A DNA stretch of 64,000 bases. It comes from Mytilus galloprovincialis (Eukaryota > Mollusca > Bivalvia > Mytilida > Mytilidae). Positions 27,539 to 38,273 of this stretch are shown one piece after another. The stretch spans positions 61,657,560 through 61,721,559 of the forward strand of contig NC_134839.1 in the NCBI RefSeq assembly GCF_965363235.1. Reading direction: 5' to 3'. The translations under genes were made by a program, and so were the position numbers. Each line of letters begins with the position of its first letter. Positions within the stretch are counted from its first letter, which is position 1. The notes beneath the pieces are model-generated. The model saw only the letters and a list, made by a program, of their open reading frames with translations, was not told the DNA's origin and ran no database searches.

Positions 27539-27605
27539 ATGTCAATTTCAGTGTTTTTAATGGTTTGCTTCGTTTTAACCAGCGATGGAATTGAAACAAT
27601 TGATG
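27539..27605 (+). CDS. QVR-like gene 2, exon 1 (signal peptide)
   Basis: ATG opens MSISVFLMVCFVLTSDG, then IETID and the donor G|GTAAGT in phase 1. A 141-bp hairpin begins 25 bp past the donor. Confidence 0.82.
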
Positions 27606-30600
27606 GTAAGTGACTTAAATCATTATGTATACAAATATAGCCTTTGTATGAGGTCGATACAAGGATATATTGACCTGAAAGAAGTATATTGACTGAGGAC
27701 GAAGTCCGAGGTCGATATACTTCTTTGGGTCGATATATCCTGTATTGACCTCATACAAAGGCTATATTTGTTATATTATTAATTTCCGACCATGTTTGTA
27801 TCAAAATCGTCATTTAGGTTCGTTGGAACTTTATAGATATTACATTTTCTCCTTGACAATAACAACATATTAGTTGTTATTTCATTTACTTTTTTTTTGA
27901 CATCTTATGTATTTGAAGATTTTTTTCGTCAAATAATCGATCACAGATATCATTTGTTTCAAAACGCTAAACAATATCCTGAAATTCATTTCATGACGTC
28001 ACAAAGTATATCGGTTTTTAGATATTCTAAAAATAACCGTGCAATATGCTTTTTGCCGGTCAATATGCTTTTTGCTATCCGCCGTTTTCTCTCTACCTTC
28101 GAAAATATAGTTTAACATGTGACTATCCCTAAACGAATCAAATTTGTTAAAATATACGAATTAATAATATTTAAAAATACTTATTAGTAATTGAAATTTA
28201 TTCCTTTGGTATCAAATGCACTTATAGCTTCAAACGCATTAAATTTCAGGAAAAAACATTATTTATATGCTTTCTGTCATTGGCATAATTTGTACTCACA
28301 CGGTATTCTAGATCGATTATCTTTATCGTAGAGTAAACATGTTTTTTTTTTCAATCTCCTGATTTTTGAGTAAAGCCTTTTCTTACCTGATTTATTAATG
28401 TAAGAAGCTGGTGCCTTTAAACTCATACCATTTACTACACACTAAGTAAAAATATTAGCACATGGATTTACTGGCTGCCTTTCGTGAACATACACAATCT
28501 GTGTATCTCACTCGCAAATGAGAAAAATTGTCCATACTTACCCCCTAAATGTACTTTACTGAAAAACCAGTTCGGCTTTATGACATTCATGAATTAAAAC
28601 AGAGGTGGGGGATACCAAACATGAGTATCAAAACTAATAAGTCAAATGAGACAGCCAAAAATATTACAATAAAAAACACTACTTGAAAATTCAGCAACCA
28701 TAACCCCTCCCCATCCCCCTAAAATAAGGGAAAAAGTTGGAACGGTATCAGGTGGCCCAAGAGTTTCAGCATATTCTTGTCCACATGCGGCGACGTGTAA
28801 GTAAAACTACTGTGTTGTCTCATCCAAAAAAAAAAATAACAATCGAGGGACAGATCATGGGAGAGTATACCACTTTCGTCGAGTTCGTTGCATTTCCGGC
28901 AACAGCTTTGATTTAGTGAACACCATTCGTGCGTTAAGGGACAGAATGACTTACATGTATTTCCCATGTTGAGCAATCGGCTGAAAAAACATGATGCTAT
29001 ATTGCACGAATTATTCTGCAAATTAAACTTGTAATTAATAATTAGCAGTGATGTCATTAGGGAATTGTAGTTATCAGTACAAAAATGAAAAAAAATCCAC
29101 ATTTCTACTGTATCAAGCATAATGACGTTCACGAAGACGCTTGGTGAACTTAAATAGTGCAAGGATACAGGCGGTCCCCTCTATCTGGTAAATAACATCA
29201 TAACGGCACTATAACTTGTCCGGTGAATAGAAGGACATAACTCGAAAGTGGTCTATTACATTGATAGGCATCATGGGTTACGTTTAAATCTAGACCATAG
29301 AACACGTTGTTCTACCAAGTCAGAAATATGACAGTTGTCCATTTGATTTTGCCATTTAATTAGGTACTTCCTGTTTTGAGTTTTCCTCGGACGGTTTAGT
29401 ATTTTTTGGGATTTTACTTTTTTCTGAATTTTTGAAAATTCCAAGTTTCCCAATTAACGGCTTTATTTGAAAATGCATGAACTGATTGTGTGTCATAAAT
29501 GGATACCCGATATCTTTTGATTTCTATTATACATGACCTTATGATACAATATGTATTCAAAATATTATCAAAACCGCAAAAAAAGATTTTCCTGTTTTTT
29601 TTAAACTATTGCAATACAATTATCTAATTTAAACTTGAATTCATTCAGTAAATGTTTAAGTACAGAAATAGCCTATAATCTATATAAAGCACAATAGTTA
29701 ACTCAAATTTTGAGTTTCCACACTTATTTATACTGTTAATATATCTATAACTTGTTCTTTGGACCCGATTCATCAAACTTGCAATTTCGCCAATTACATT
29801 ATATATATCTCTCAGAATACCGAATCTACATCAAATACAAATAAAATGTCAATACCGTTCTCAAATTAGTATCGGAAAGATTTCTTAACCGTGTATCTTC
29901 ATTGTGAAGTGTATTGATTATTGATGTTGAACTATACAGGAAGGAGACTTAAATATAAATTTCCAATACAGGCTTTTCTTATACATATGTACTGTTATAA
30001 CGATTCTACATCTTAAGTGTTTGAATACTTAGTTTGTAATGTGTTGGAACATCACACATTTGAAAATAATACTAGTAATTTTATTTCGGTCAAAATTAAA
30101 ATTGTTGTTGATGTAAATAAACCAGATTCCTTCTGATTTTTTATATTGGAGTGTAGAAAAACATTGTCTTTCGGCAAATAAGGGGGTGTAACTTACTATA
30201 AGCCTTAGGGTGATCTTTATTGAAACACACAAAAAACAATCAATGGTTGACTTAGACCAAAGAAACGTAAAATCTCAAATTTGTTTGGTGTTAACTCAAC
30301 ATGCGATGATCACCGAAGGGTTTGCAACAATCAGAAAAAGACATAATTAAAAAAATGTATATACAGTTATGTAAAATATGTTATATATTGAGGATGAAAA
30401 AAAAAACATATGTCGAAGAAGGTCTCCGCGAAACACAAAGCAACACATAGAATACGGATAAAGTTCAAAGTAAGATGTGTAAAGGACTCTTGATAGAGCA
30501 CGATCTGAACACAGGCACTTGTTTCAGGGGGACAAATCCGATATTAAGGTATAGAGGAAAAAAATCCTGAGACAAGTGCCTTTGGATGTGAAGCTATCCA

Positions 30601-33575
30601 AAAGAATCAACTTTTGAATGAAATTAAGATAAAAAAAAACCAAACAAACCAGCAGATCGAAGTCTACATTCAATTTGGGAGAGTATAACGTTTGTGGTGG
30701 TGTCAAGCAAATGTTTGTATCATATACGCCGTAGATGCATGTATAATCCTGTAAGTTATATAATTTATTGTATATTTACGCATAAAATTACAAGCAGAAC
30801 TGATCTTTTTCTTTGATTTTTTAGTAGGGCGATATGCCGACCCTGTCAAATGTTATGACTGCCTATCTTACTCGCATTCCAGTAATAATTATTGTGGAGA
30901 TCCTTTCAACGGAAGCCATCCTAGCGTCAACCATACTCTCTGTCGTGGACAATGTGTCAAATGGGTTCGATCGCCTGTCCCTGGTAAGTATATTTACACA
31001 AGACTCAATATTCCTTTATACTGGTAATTCTTAAAGTTTCTCAATATATATGTATTGATGTTCTGATGTGAACATTCTAATAAATTTCAAAATAATATAA
31101 ACCATAATATATATTGGATATTGCTTGAATTATTCAACCTGGGATGAACGAGGTACTATACATATAACATAGAACTCTCCCAATCATACGTGTATAACAC
31201 CCCCCCCCCCCCCCATTTTTGTTTTGTTAAATCATCCTCGATAACTTTGAAAGGATATGAAAACACTCTGTCGTACTTTCTGTTTTAATGTCTTTCGGGA
31301 TCCTCTGGTTTTGACATAATGATATATACATTCAAAAATATGTACTAGGCAGTAATTTAATTGGCTGATTTGATAAACATCAAAACAGATTGAAGAATGT
31401 TGTCAGATCATTGTCAGCAAAACTGGGACACATAATCTGTGTATTTTTATCAGATTGTAAAGAGAACTAAGTTAATCGAAAATGGTCTCCTTCCTAACAA
31501 AACAGAGAGCGTTAGATGCGAGTGGAGTAAAGATTATATATATAAAAAAAAATGCGTTTAGTGTGCTTGGAAACATGGAGAACAGTGGTAGCAATTGTCT
31601 TATTACAATAGATTTGTCTGGCTCCCACCATCTTACTGCACAAGACTTTTCTGAAACCAACTGGTTAATTACCCCCAACACCCAATAATCATTTGGTTCC
31701 TGACATATAGAAGCACTACATATAGCTTAAATCACATGCAACGTTTAACTTAGCAGAGATTTATAGCTGATTAATATCGATATATTAGATTAGAAAGTTC
31801 TATTTGCGTGTAATCACAATTGTAATAATGAAATGCTGTATAATTCTATCGAAGGTCACCGTCTGTGTGTGATTTCGTGATGTAATATCGTTTCTACTGC
31901 CTGTCAAGACATTTTCCCAAGAGCCTTTTTGTTCTCCCTGTGAAACCTATTGGACGTGTTATTGAAAACGTCAACACTAACTAAACGTCATAAGTAATTC
32001 AATCGAGGTTCATGCAAGGAGTATAAATGGAGAGCCGACTCTACAGAAACGTTTAGATGTTATAATTTGTCATATTAAAGATCAATAATAAGTTGCTGAC
32101 AGAAAGTTGTAATGACATTTTCATGCATACAATATAGTTAATTGATTTCCAATTGCTTCAGGAAGCATCAGTGCATAACAGCTATATCGTGAATAAGACT
32201 TTATTTATTGACAAGACATTCATATAATGACGTCACAATTTCAGATAGAACTTCTGTCAATACTCATGTTGTCAGTTAAAATTCCGCACGTGGTAGGTGC
32301 GCTCGACTCCAATCTTAATTTACCAGGATTGTTAGTTTTAAGATTGACGGTCGGTGCTTCTCTCCGTGCAAAACGGCTTTCTCCACCCAAAAAACTGGCT
32401 GCAATTAAATACCACAATAACTCTGAAAGTTGTGTTAAACACCAATCAATAAATTAATCAATCCAATGAGGTGAACAAGTCCACTATTTTAAAGAAGTAA
32501 AAAGGTCAAAATTTCAGTTCGCAGCAGCAGTTGGTATACTAATTTGGGGCAAAACGTTTATTTCAGTAATTTATATTCTGAACCGTAACTTCAATATAAG
32601 CAATCATCATTGAGGTGAAGAATGTTGTTATTGATTTTTTAAAGTCATTAAGTGAAAGATCAAGAAATCTGTTCATCAACTGAAATTTTGAGAAAATTCG
32701 GTTTCAATCAACATTTTTTTAGTCTTTTATCAGATCTTTACCAATCATTGCTGGATGTGTCTCCGTTGAGTACTTTGTAGATATCTTTTGAACCATTTAT
32801 CAAATCTTAACATACACGAGCCTTATTGGTTTTTGAGGTCATCAGGCCAAATGATAAACAGTAACTGTTATAGATTGGAATCGTGAGGTTTATGATTTTC
32901 AGATATTGTAACGATATGTCCAAATTGTTAATTTACTCCATCTTGGTACATATATCTGTTAAAATTCAACTAAAGTTTAAAAAAACAGTAGTACACATTT
33001 CTTGTAGCCATTTCTTGTGATCTATGTGAATGGTGTTTTAAGTTAGAGTGTTAAAAAGCTCATTTTAACCTTTCGTCCAAAGAAGGAAACATTGAATGTT
33101 TTCGTTAAGATTATGAAGAGTACGCAACTAGGGTCAATTCGGGAGTTTTTTTTATATCTAGATCCATCTCTTTTATATCGTGATCAGTTCAATAACAAAT
33201 ACATGATCAATAAAACTCAGCATCACTCTATAAAGCCACAATAATAGACAATATGACTAAACGGTGAATTAGATGTGTATTTGAAAAATAGACAGTCTTG
33301 CAGAAATTGACTATCTAATTCAATGCAGTTTTATAATTATGTATATGTTTTATGTTCTTCCAGGCGTGTACAGATATCAACGTACTTGCTCAGATAACCT
33401 GCGAATTTTAATGACTATTCATTTAGTATGTATGGAAGAATCAAGACCTGGTACAGGACGAATTTGTTTTTGTGAGAAAAATGACTGTAACGCAGCGAAC
33501 AGTATTAGAAAAGGAAACGTGTTATTTATATCAACTTTTACATTGTTATGGATAATTGTATCATATGTTTTATAA
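27539..33575 (+). CDS. QVR/Sleepless-like Ly-6 protein gene 2 (three exons)
   Basis: Exons 27539-27605, 30825-30983 and 33364-33575 join in frame to 145 residues plus stop, both introns phase 1. A signal peptide covers about residues 1-16. Ten cysteines lie at 32, 35, 46, 62, 66, 84, 98, 110, 112 and 117: KCYDC at the start, CGDPF (the classic Quiver/Sleepless step), RTC, ICFC, and DCN at the end. A hydrophobic tail from about 127 to 145 fits a GPI signal. N51-G-S and N58-H-T are possible glycosylation sites. It differs widely from gene 1 outside the cysteine frame, so the tandem duplication is old. Expected site is the outer leaflet of the plasma membrane, as a modulator of a channel or receptor; the partner is unknown. 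The exon 2 acceptor is a TAGTAG tandem, which may give two isoforms. Confidence 0.9.
27631..27771. mobile_element. Palindromic fold-back MITE beside a splice donor
   Basis: ACAAATATAGCCTTTGTATG at the left is exactly mirrored by CATACAAAGGCTATATTTGT at the right; complementarity continues with few mismatches almost to the centre. The whole 141-bp unit could fold into one long hairpin in the pre-mRNA. Confidence 0.88.
27772..28165. repeat. AT-rich repeat with weak inverted ends
   Basis: Left 'tatattattaatttc' is loosely mirrored by right 'gaattaataatattt'. The interior has a tandem-like phrase 'caatatgctttttgc' occurring twice. Reads like a MITE abutting the fold-back; borders approximate. 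Confidence 0.4.
28719..28981 (-). CDS. Cysteine-rich exon-like open frame, unknown
   Basis: On the - strand a frame follows the acceptor-like TTTTTTCAG at about 28981. It reads NTCKSFCPLTHEWCSL then NQSCCRKCNELDESGI, six cysteines in about 22 residues, and ends in a less structured tail. A poly-T run inside the tail and lack of a clear donor argue against a simple exon. It lies antisense in intron 1 of the QVR-like gene 2. I do not recognise the family; it may be part of an unannotated repeat. Confidence 0.25.
29320..29440 (+). repeat. Retroelement 3'-end-like repeat, copy 2
   Basis: Shares 'aatatgacagttgtccattt', 'gattttgccatttaattag' and 'gagttttcctcgga' with copies at 23040, 37228 and 45421. 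Confidence 0.6.
30513..30581. mobile_element. 69-bp fold-back with AGGCACTTGT ends
   Basis: AGGCACTTGTTTCAGG pairs with its mirror CCTGAGACAAGTGCCT (one mismatch). The same end sequence bounds the 247-bp element at 56240-56486, so both belong to one MITE family. Confidence 0.75.
30825..30983 (+). CDS. QVR-like gene 2, exon 2
   Basis: Encodes residues 23-75 with five cysteines (KCYDC, YCGDP, LCRGQC). The acceptor region TTTTTTAGTAG offers two AGs three bases apart; using the second drops one residue but keeps frame. Ends at CCTG|GTAAGT in phase 1. Confidence 0.9.
31200..31214. repeat. Poly-C tract, 15 bases
   Basis: Uninterrupted C run in AT-rich surroundings. Length may be a sequencing or assembly approximation. 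Confidence 0.85.
32280..32466 (+). mobile_element. tRNA-derived SINE with (ATCA)n-like tail
   Basis: The 5' part 'tggtaggtgcgctcgactcc' resembles a decayed tRNA head. The middle 'cggtcggtgcttctctccg' and 'ggctttctccacccaaaaa' matches a central domain I recall from widespread mollusc and deuterostome SINEs. It ends 'gtgttaaacaccaatcaat' then an ATCA-rich tail. + orientation inside intron 2. Confidence 0.7.
33364..33575 (+). CDS. QVR-like gene 2, exon 3 with GPI-type tail
   Basis: Acceptor TTCTTCCAG, phase 1 entry; encodes residues 76-145 with RTC, LVC, ICFC and DCN and the hydrophobic tail ending SYVL and TAA. Confidence 0.92.
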
Positions 33576-34384
33576 TGCTCAATTGAAAATGTATACACGT
33601 TTTTATTATTGATATTATACACCCATTGTGTAATAGGGTATTCATCGAATATGCATTAAAAATATGTCACTAGACACTTAGCAAGTCACAAATCACATTT
33701 TTTTAAAACTGTTATTTCAAGCATAGTTGGTACTTGCAGACGTGTACTTTTTTTCTGGATAAATGTTAACCACTGTATAATTAATTGTCGAAACACGTCT
33801 TCCAATAGGTATCTAACGATTCAAGCCAAAACCTTAACAAGATTAACTCATCATTCCTTCATTGTTTTTCTTCTCTTTGTGGTGTTCTACGCACATTTTG
33901 TGGTAGAATGATAGGGTTACTCGTAATCTCTGTATCTGCTTTTTTACCGGATTGAAACGTGCAATTTTTTCTTCTTTTAAATAAATGGGCATTTAAAAAA
34001 TAGTAAAATCCTGTTTGTGTAGTAACTTACTTTGTGACATAACTTGATCTTTAATTATGGTCTCAAATCTTCTCAACACAGCGACTGCTTTAGTGAATCG
34101 TATTTGTGGTGCAAAGCTCCATTAAACTGATAATGGTTTTATTTTGTTAATGATAGCTAGTGACCTTTATACTTAAAATAATTCAAGCAAAAAGATAATT
34201 TTCATTTGTTGTCAAGAATCTTTTACTTTTTTTTGGAGCAAAGGTTTTATAATAAAGAATATAACACGGTCATATAAGAGGTTTGGATTGGATGGCGTAT
34301 ACAATAAACATTTAGTTTCTAGTGTATAATAGTTCGGAGTTTAGTATGACGTCCATTATCACTGAACTAGTATAGATATTTGTT

Positions 34385-34530
34385 TAGGGGCCAGCTGAAG
34401 GACGCATTCGGTTGCGGGAGTTTCTCCCTGCATTAAAGACCTGTTGGTGAACTTCTACTGTTTTCTGTTCTATGGTCAGGTTGTTGTCTATTTGACATAT
34501 TACCCATTTCCATTCTCAATTTTATAACTG
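34385..34530 (-). repeat. Family III repeat, reverse partial copy
   Basis: Reverse complement gives the order 'gagaatggaaatgggtaata', 'acaacctgaccatag', 'agttcaccaacaggtct' and 'tccttcagctggcccc', matching 12845-13000. Confidence 0.7.
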
Positions 34531-34639
34531 CAACTATTGGACATTGACAATCACATGTAACTGACAGTTTTCGTCGTTGTATATAATATTTATATACTGT
34601 ATCATGGTATATACTGTGAGAACTAAATAATGATCGTTG

Positions 34640-34740
34640 ATAATTTCAGGCATTTGACCTATAATGGTTTACTTTTTTAAATTATTATTTGGATGGAGGG
34701 TTGTCTCATTGGCACTCACACCACATCTTCCTATATCTAT
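34640..34740 (-). repeat. Family I repeat, reverse partial copy
   Basis: Reverse complement begins 'aggaagatgtggtgtgagtg', then 'ccaatgagacaaccctccat', 'aaaccattataggtcaaat', as in 45875-45965. Confidence 0.75.
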
Positions 34741-36002
34741 TTAACCGAAAAGAATCATGCTAGTAATATAAATGTTTGTTTTTTATCAGCATTAGTAAAC
34801 AAATAAATCATACGACTGCTAAGCGAGGTTTGATACATGTATGGGAGCTATAGAGAAACTAACAATAAAAACGCCGCCCTTAGACACTGATTATAGTTTG
34901 AATTATGAAATATTGTCCAACAGTGGCTTATTTTAAGATCTAATTGTATAATAAGTTTTTAATTTATAATCAGTTTAGTTCGTCTCATTGAATTTATCAA
35001 TTTATAAATTATGAATATTAATTAATGCATGTATTAAACGCCTGACAAAAATATCATGATGAGATGAGCTATAATAGATCTTTCATAGTTAAATTGTTAA
35101 TTGTGATATTCAAGGTGACACATTTAAGTCTCCTTTGAGCCTTTTGTTTATAATCTTCAAGTTGATAATACCAAAAATAACTGATACGTAAATATGTTTT
35201 TTATAAGTATTTATAAATATTAAATCAGTTTTCAGTTATCATTATTATCATATTGACATCAATAGTGTTTTTTGTGTGTTATTGAACAACTTGAATTAAT
35301 AGCACAGTGTACTGTCAAGTTATATTGGTACACACTATATATACTTAATAAATATATAGCAAAATATCCCAAACACATTTACAAGTGTCGATCATCCACA
35401 AGACCAGAGAATATACTTCGAAACGCAGAAACTTATTATTCCTTATTGGTATTAATAAATAAATTGGATCAAAGGTTTATTAATGTATTTTAAGTTCTAT
35501 GTTCAAATTGAAATTATCATGCCTAAATATTTGTAAAGCAACGCTATCGAAACAAGAAATAAAAAAGGTCAAACTAGCCTAGCTTCACTTCTTTTTTTAA
35601 TAACTCATTTCTGAAATTCTACAAATGTTTAATATCATTTGTGCTTTTGTACCTTTGCATGAAAATAAAGTTGAAGCGAATTTACCTTTTTTTTATTAAT
35701 GTTTTAGTTTGAACACTTATACTTAAATATATATATATTGCATTTTTATCAAAATTAAGTTAAACACATGGTTAAGGTTTCAATATCAGATAGTTTTTAC
35801 AATGCTGTTTGTATCATTTTTTTTTATGGCGATCACTTACACATGTACAATTGTATATTAAAGAACCTTATTTACGTTATTGGAACAATAAAATGTTAGA
35901 TTAATCGAAATAAGTATTTGCATATTTATAAGGCCCAATAATATACATACAGTTATAGTTTATACATATTTATTTATAATGGATTGGGTTACAAGCTATA
36001 GC

Positions 36003-36272
36003 ACCTTATGAAAATTCCTTTCCTATTTGTGGGTGCGAGTGCTGCCTTGCAGCGACATTAGTCTGCTCTTTTTCGAAATCTACAAGGGTGACTGTCTTTA
36101 ACGTGAAAGTGACATGGCTCTCTCTCAACACGGGTCGGTTATTTATCGTCTCCTTCCGACGGACTATCATCGTTTCTCAATACCATGCTGGCAATGATTT
36201 CGTGGGATAGCCGAACGGGGATCGAACATTTGTGTTAGTAGTCCGATGCGCTAACCACTACACCACACATAT
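36003..36272 (-). mobile_element. tRNA-derived SINE, reverse orientation
   Basis: Read on the - strand it opens TGGTGTAGTGGTTAGCGC (A-box like) and has TGTTCGATCCCCG (B-box like) about 40 bases on. These are the two internal polymerase III promoter boxes of a tRNA. The remaining 200 bases are a tRNA-unrelated body ending near 'aaggtgctatagc'. Not a functional tRNA: the acceptor and anticodon arms do not close. Confidence 0.78.
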
Positions 36273-37227
36273 ATACACTTGATATCAATCATGTAATATA
36301 AATAAACAATTTGTAAAAAAAAAAAAAAATAACAAGACATATTTCTCGAAAGTTTAAAGACTACCAGTATTACCTTGGTGGAGGTTGTTAATGATTTTTG
36401 GTACAATCCCTATAGATTGTTAAAGATATATATAGACCTTGAGCGTATGTTTCAAGCCAGGGGACAGCTCGTTTAAGTTGATGTTTTAAAACAACTACCA
36501 GCATGTTCAGTTAGAACTGGTTCAAGTTCTTAGACACTTTACGACTATCTGATTTACGCTGGTATTTAATTGAGTTATTTATATACGCCGACTGCTTGGG
36601 TTCGGTGTAAAGTTTATTTTTTTTTTGTTCGGCATTTGGTCTCTCACGATGGTAAACTGTCCTAATATTTTTGTTTGAACAAGCAACGTTGTCATTACAT
36701 GCAATGCAACATTTGAAATGGACTGATTATGCTATGTTGTGGTTCACGCGAATATACCTTATATGTAAATCTCGTAACAACACAATGTCTGATGTGTCCC
36801 CTTTGATTGTTTTATCGACGAGGAAAAGCAGGAGGTTTTCGGTTTGTAAGGGAACAATATATTTTATCCACAACACGCAATCAAGATTTTCCAAAAGATA
36901 AATATTAAACTTTACCAATATAGGACCCTCAGCTCAATACTTTTCTTATAACCATAAGCTCTTTTAAGGAAATCGTTAAAAGAAATACATGTCCTAGCAA
37001 ATCTTATCAAGTGGGATATACACCTATATGCTGTTTACACATTTAAACAAGTTCAAACATTCATAACCCGCCCCTCGCTGTCAATGTCAAAGTAAGCCAA
37101 GATACTGGACAAATCTAACTGCATATGTGGTATCGTTTGTTTGAAAACTCAATGACATAGAAGTTGTCAACTTAGTGATCTACTATATATAAATAAAGTT
37201 ACAAAAGGAATATAGCAACATAAAACA
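36273..37227. other. Intergenic, nothing recognised
   Basis: A 15-base A run follows near 36316. Short frames on both strands at 36671-36918 overlap and are not supported by any motif. Confidence 0.35.
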
Positions 37228-37420
37228 TAGAAATTGAGTGGAATTTTATGCGACTGTCAAACAAGTCAGAGGTTTTATTAGCTAGCTGTAAAACTAGCTT
37301 TAAACAATCCACCATTGTCTACTTAAGAAAAGGCCTGTACCAATTCAGGAATATGACAGTAGTATCCATTAAATTATGGACTTTCCGTTTTGAATTTTCA
37401 TCGGTGTTTGGGATTTTTTT
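37228..37420 (+). repeat. Retroelement 3'-end-like repeat, copy 3
   Basis: Carries 'ggcctgtaccaattcagga', 'atatgacagtagtatcc' and 'ggactttccgttttgaattt'. It is shared with unit B, so it predates the duplication. Confidence 0.6.
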
Positions 37421-38273
37421 TTTCTCCATTGTTTTCTCTCAGGGTAAAAATGACAAAGAAACAAATAAAATACGTCAACCATATTTATTTCTTTTATCTT
37501 TTTTTTAAATTTATCTAGGAATGCTCTGGGCTATGAATTATAAGAGCGGTATGTCTTCAAGCTTTATTACATAATACTATAAATGGACCTTAGTCTAAGA
37601 TTTTAAGAAAAAAACAAATACAATCAGTTTTTGTAAAAAGATTTTCAACATGTCATTACAAAACATAATGGTACATGTAAGGTACATAACACTGACATAT
37701 CATCCAGTTTTTGTACAGTAACAATGGAACCTGTACTTAATAATAATGACACAAACAATACATCATAGTTAACAGAATTAAGTTAACTGCAATCATTTAT
37801 TTATAAACACAAATAAGGCTATTTTTTAGTAATGAAATATTTACAATATTTTGAATTAATATATCACAAATAAATTGAAAACAAAACACCGAATATTTTA
37901 TATTACAACTGGGATTTCTTGTATAATAGATTGTCAAAATATTTGTCCCTCAGTGATATTCAAGTCAAAAGTAGCCTTTCGCAAACAATGTATATGTACA
38001 TGGAATTAGATCTAATCATAATATGAATCAACTCTCTATCTGGGTATCTGTGCATCCCATTAATATACAAATATATACCAGTACATCTAACAATACAATG
38101 ATGTAATCGAAAATAAGATTCCAGTTTACTTGCATGCATCCCTCTTTTTTCCAATTCCAACTAATTACACCAAAATCACAGTCAAGTTTCCCTACATTTC
38201 AAAAGAGTTTAAAATAACGATGGCTAATATGAAGGAGATTCTAAAAAATATCTACAGTGGCGGATGTTAATCC

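Larger units (their letters stand above)
27606..30824 (+). other. Intron 1 of QVR-like gene 2 (3.2 kb)
   Basis: Contains a near-perfect fold-back (27631-27771), a following repeat segment to about 28165, a cysteine-rich open frame on the - strand (28719-28981), a retroelement 3'-end-like repeat (29320-29440) and a 69-bp fold-back (30513-30581). Nothing else recognised. Confidence 0.6.
30984..33363 (+). other. Intron 2 of QVR-like gene 2 (2.4 kb)
   Basis: Holds a 15-base C run (31200-31214) and a tRNA-derived SINE (32280-32466). Short open frames at 31482-31688 on both strands overlap each other and look accidental. Confidence 0.55.
33576..36000. other. 3' flank of QVR-like gene 2 and intergenic
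   Basis: An AATAAA at 33980-33985 could end the transcript. Reverse copies of family III (34385-34530) and family I (34640-34740) lie within. Nothing seen at 34745-36000. Confidence 0.4.

Noticed and set aside
31472-31688. Overlapping frames on both strands
   Set aside because: They overlap almost fully and neither shows a motif; they sit within an intron.
33419-33622. 67-residue frame on the - strand
   Set aside because: Antisense shadow of exon 3 of QVR-like gene 2.
36003-36272. tRNA gene on the - strand
   Set aside because: A-box and B-box are present but arms do not pair into a cloverleaf and a long unrelated body follows; a SINE.
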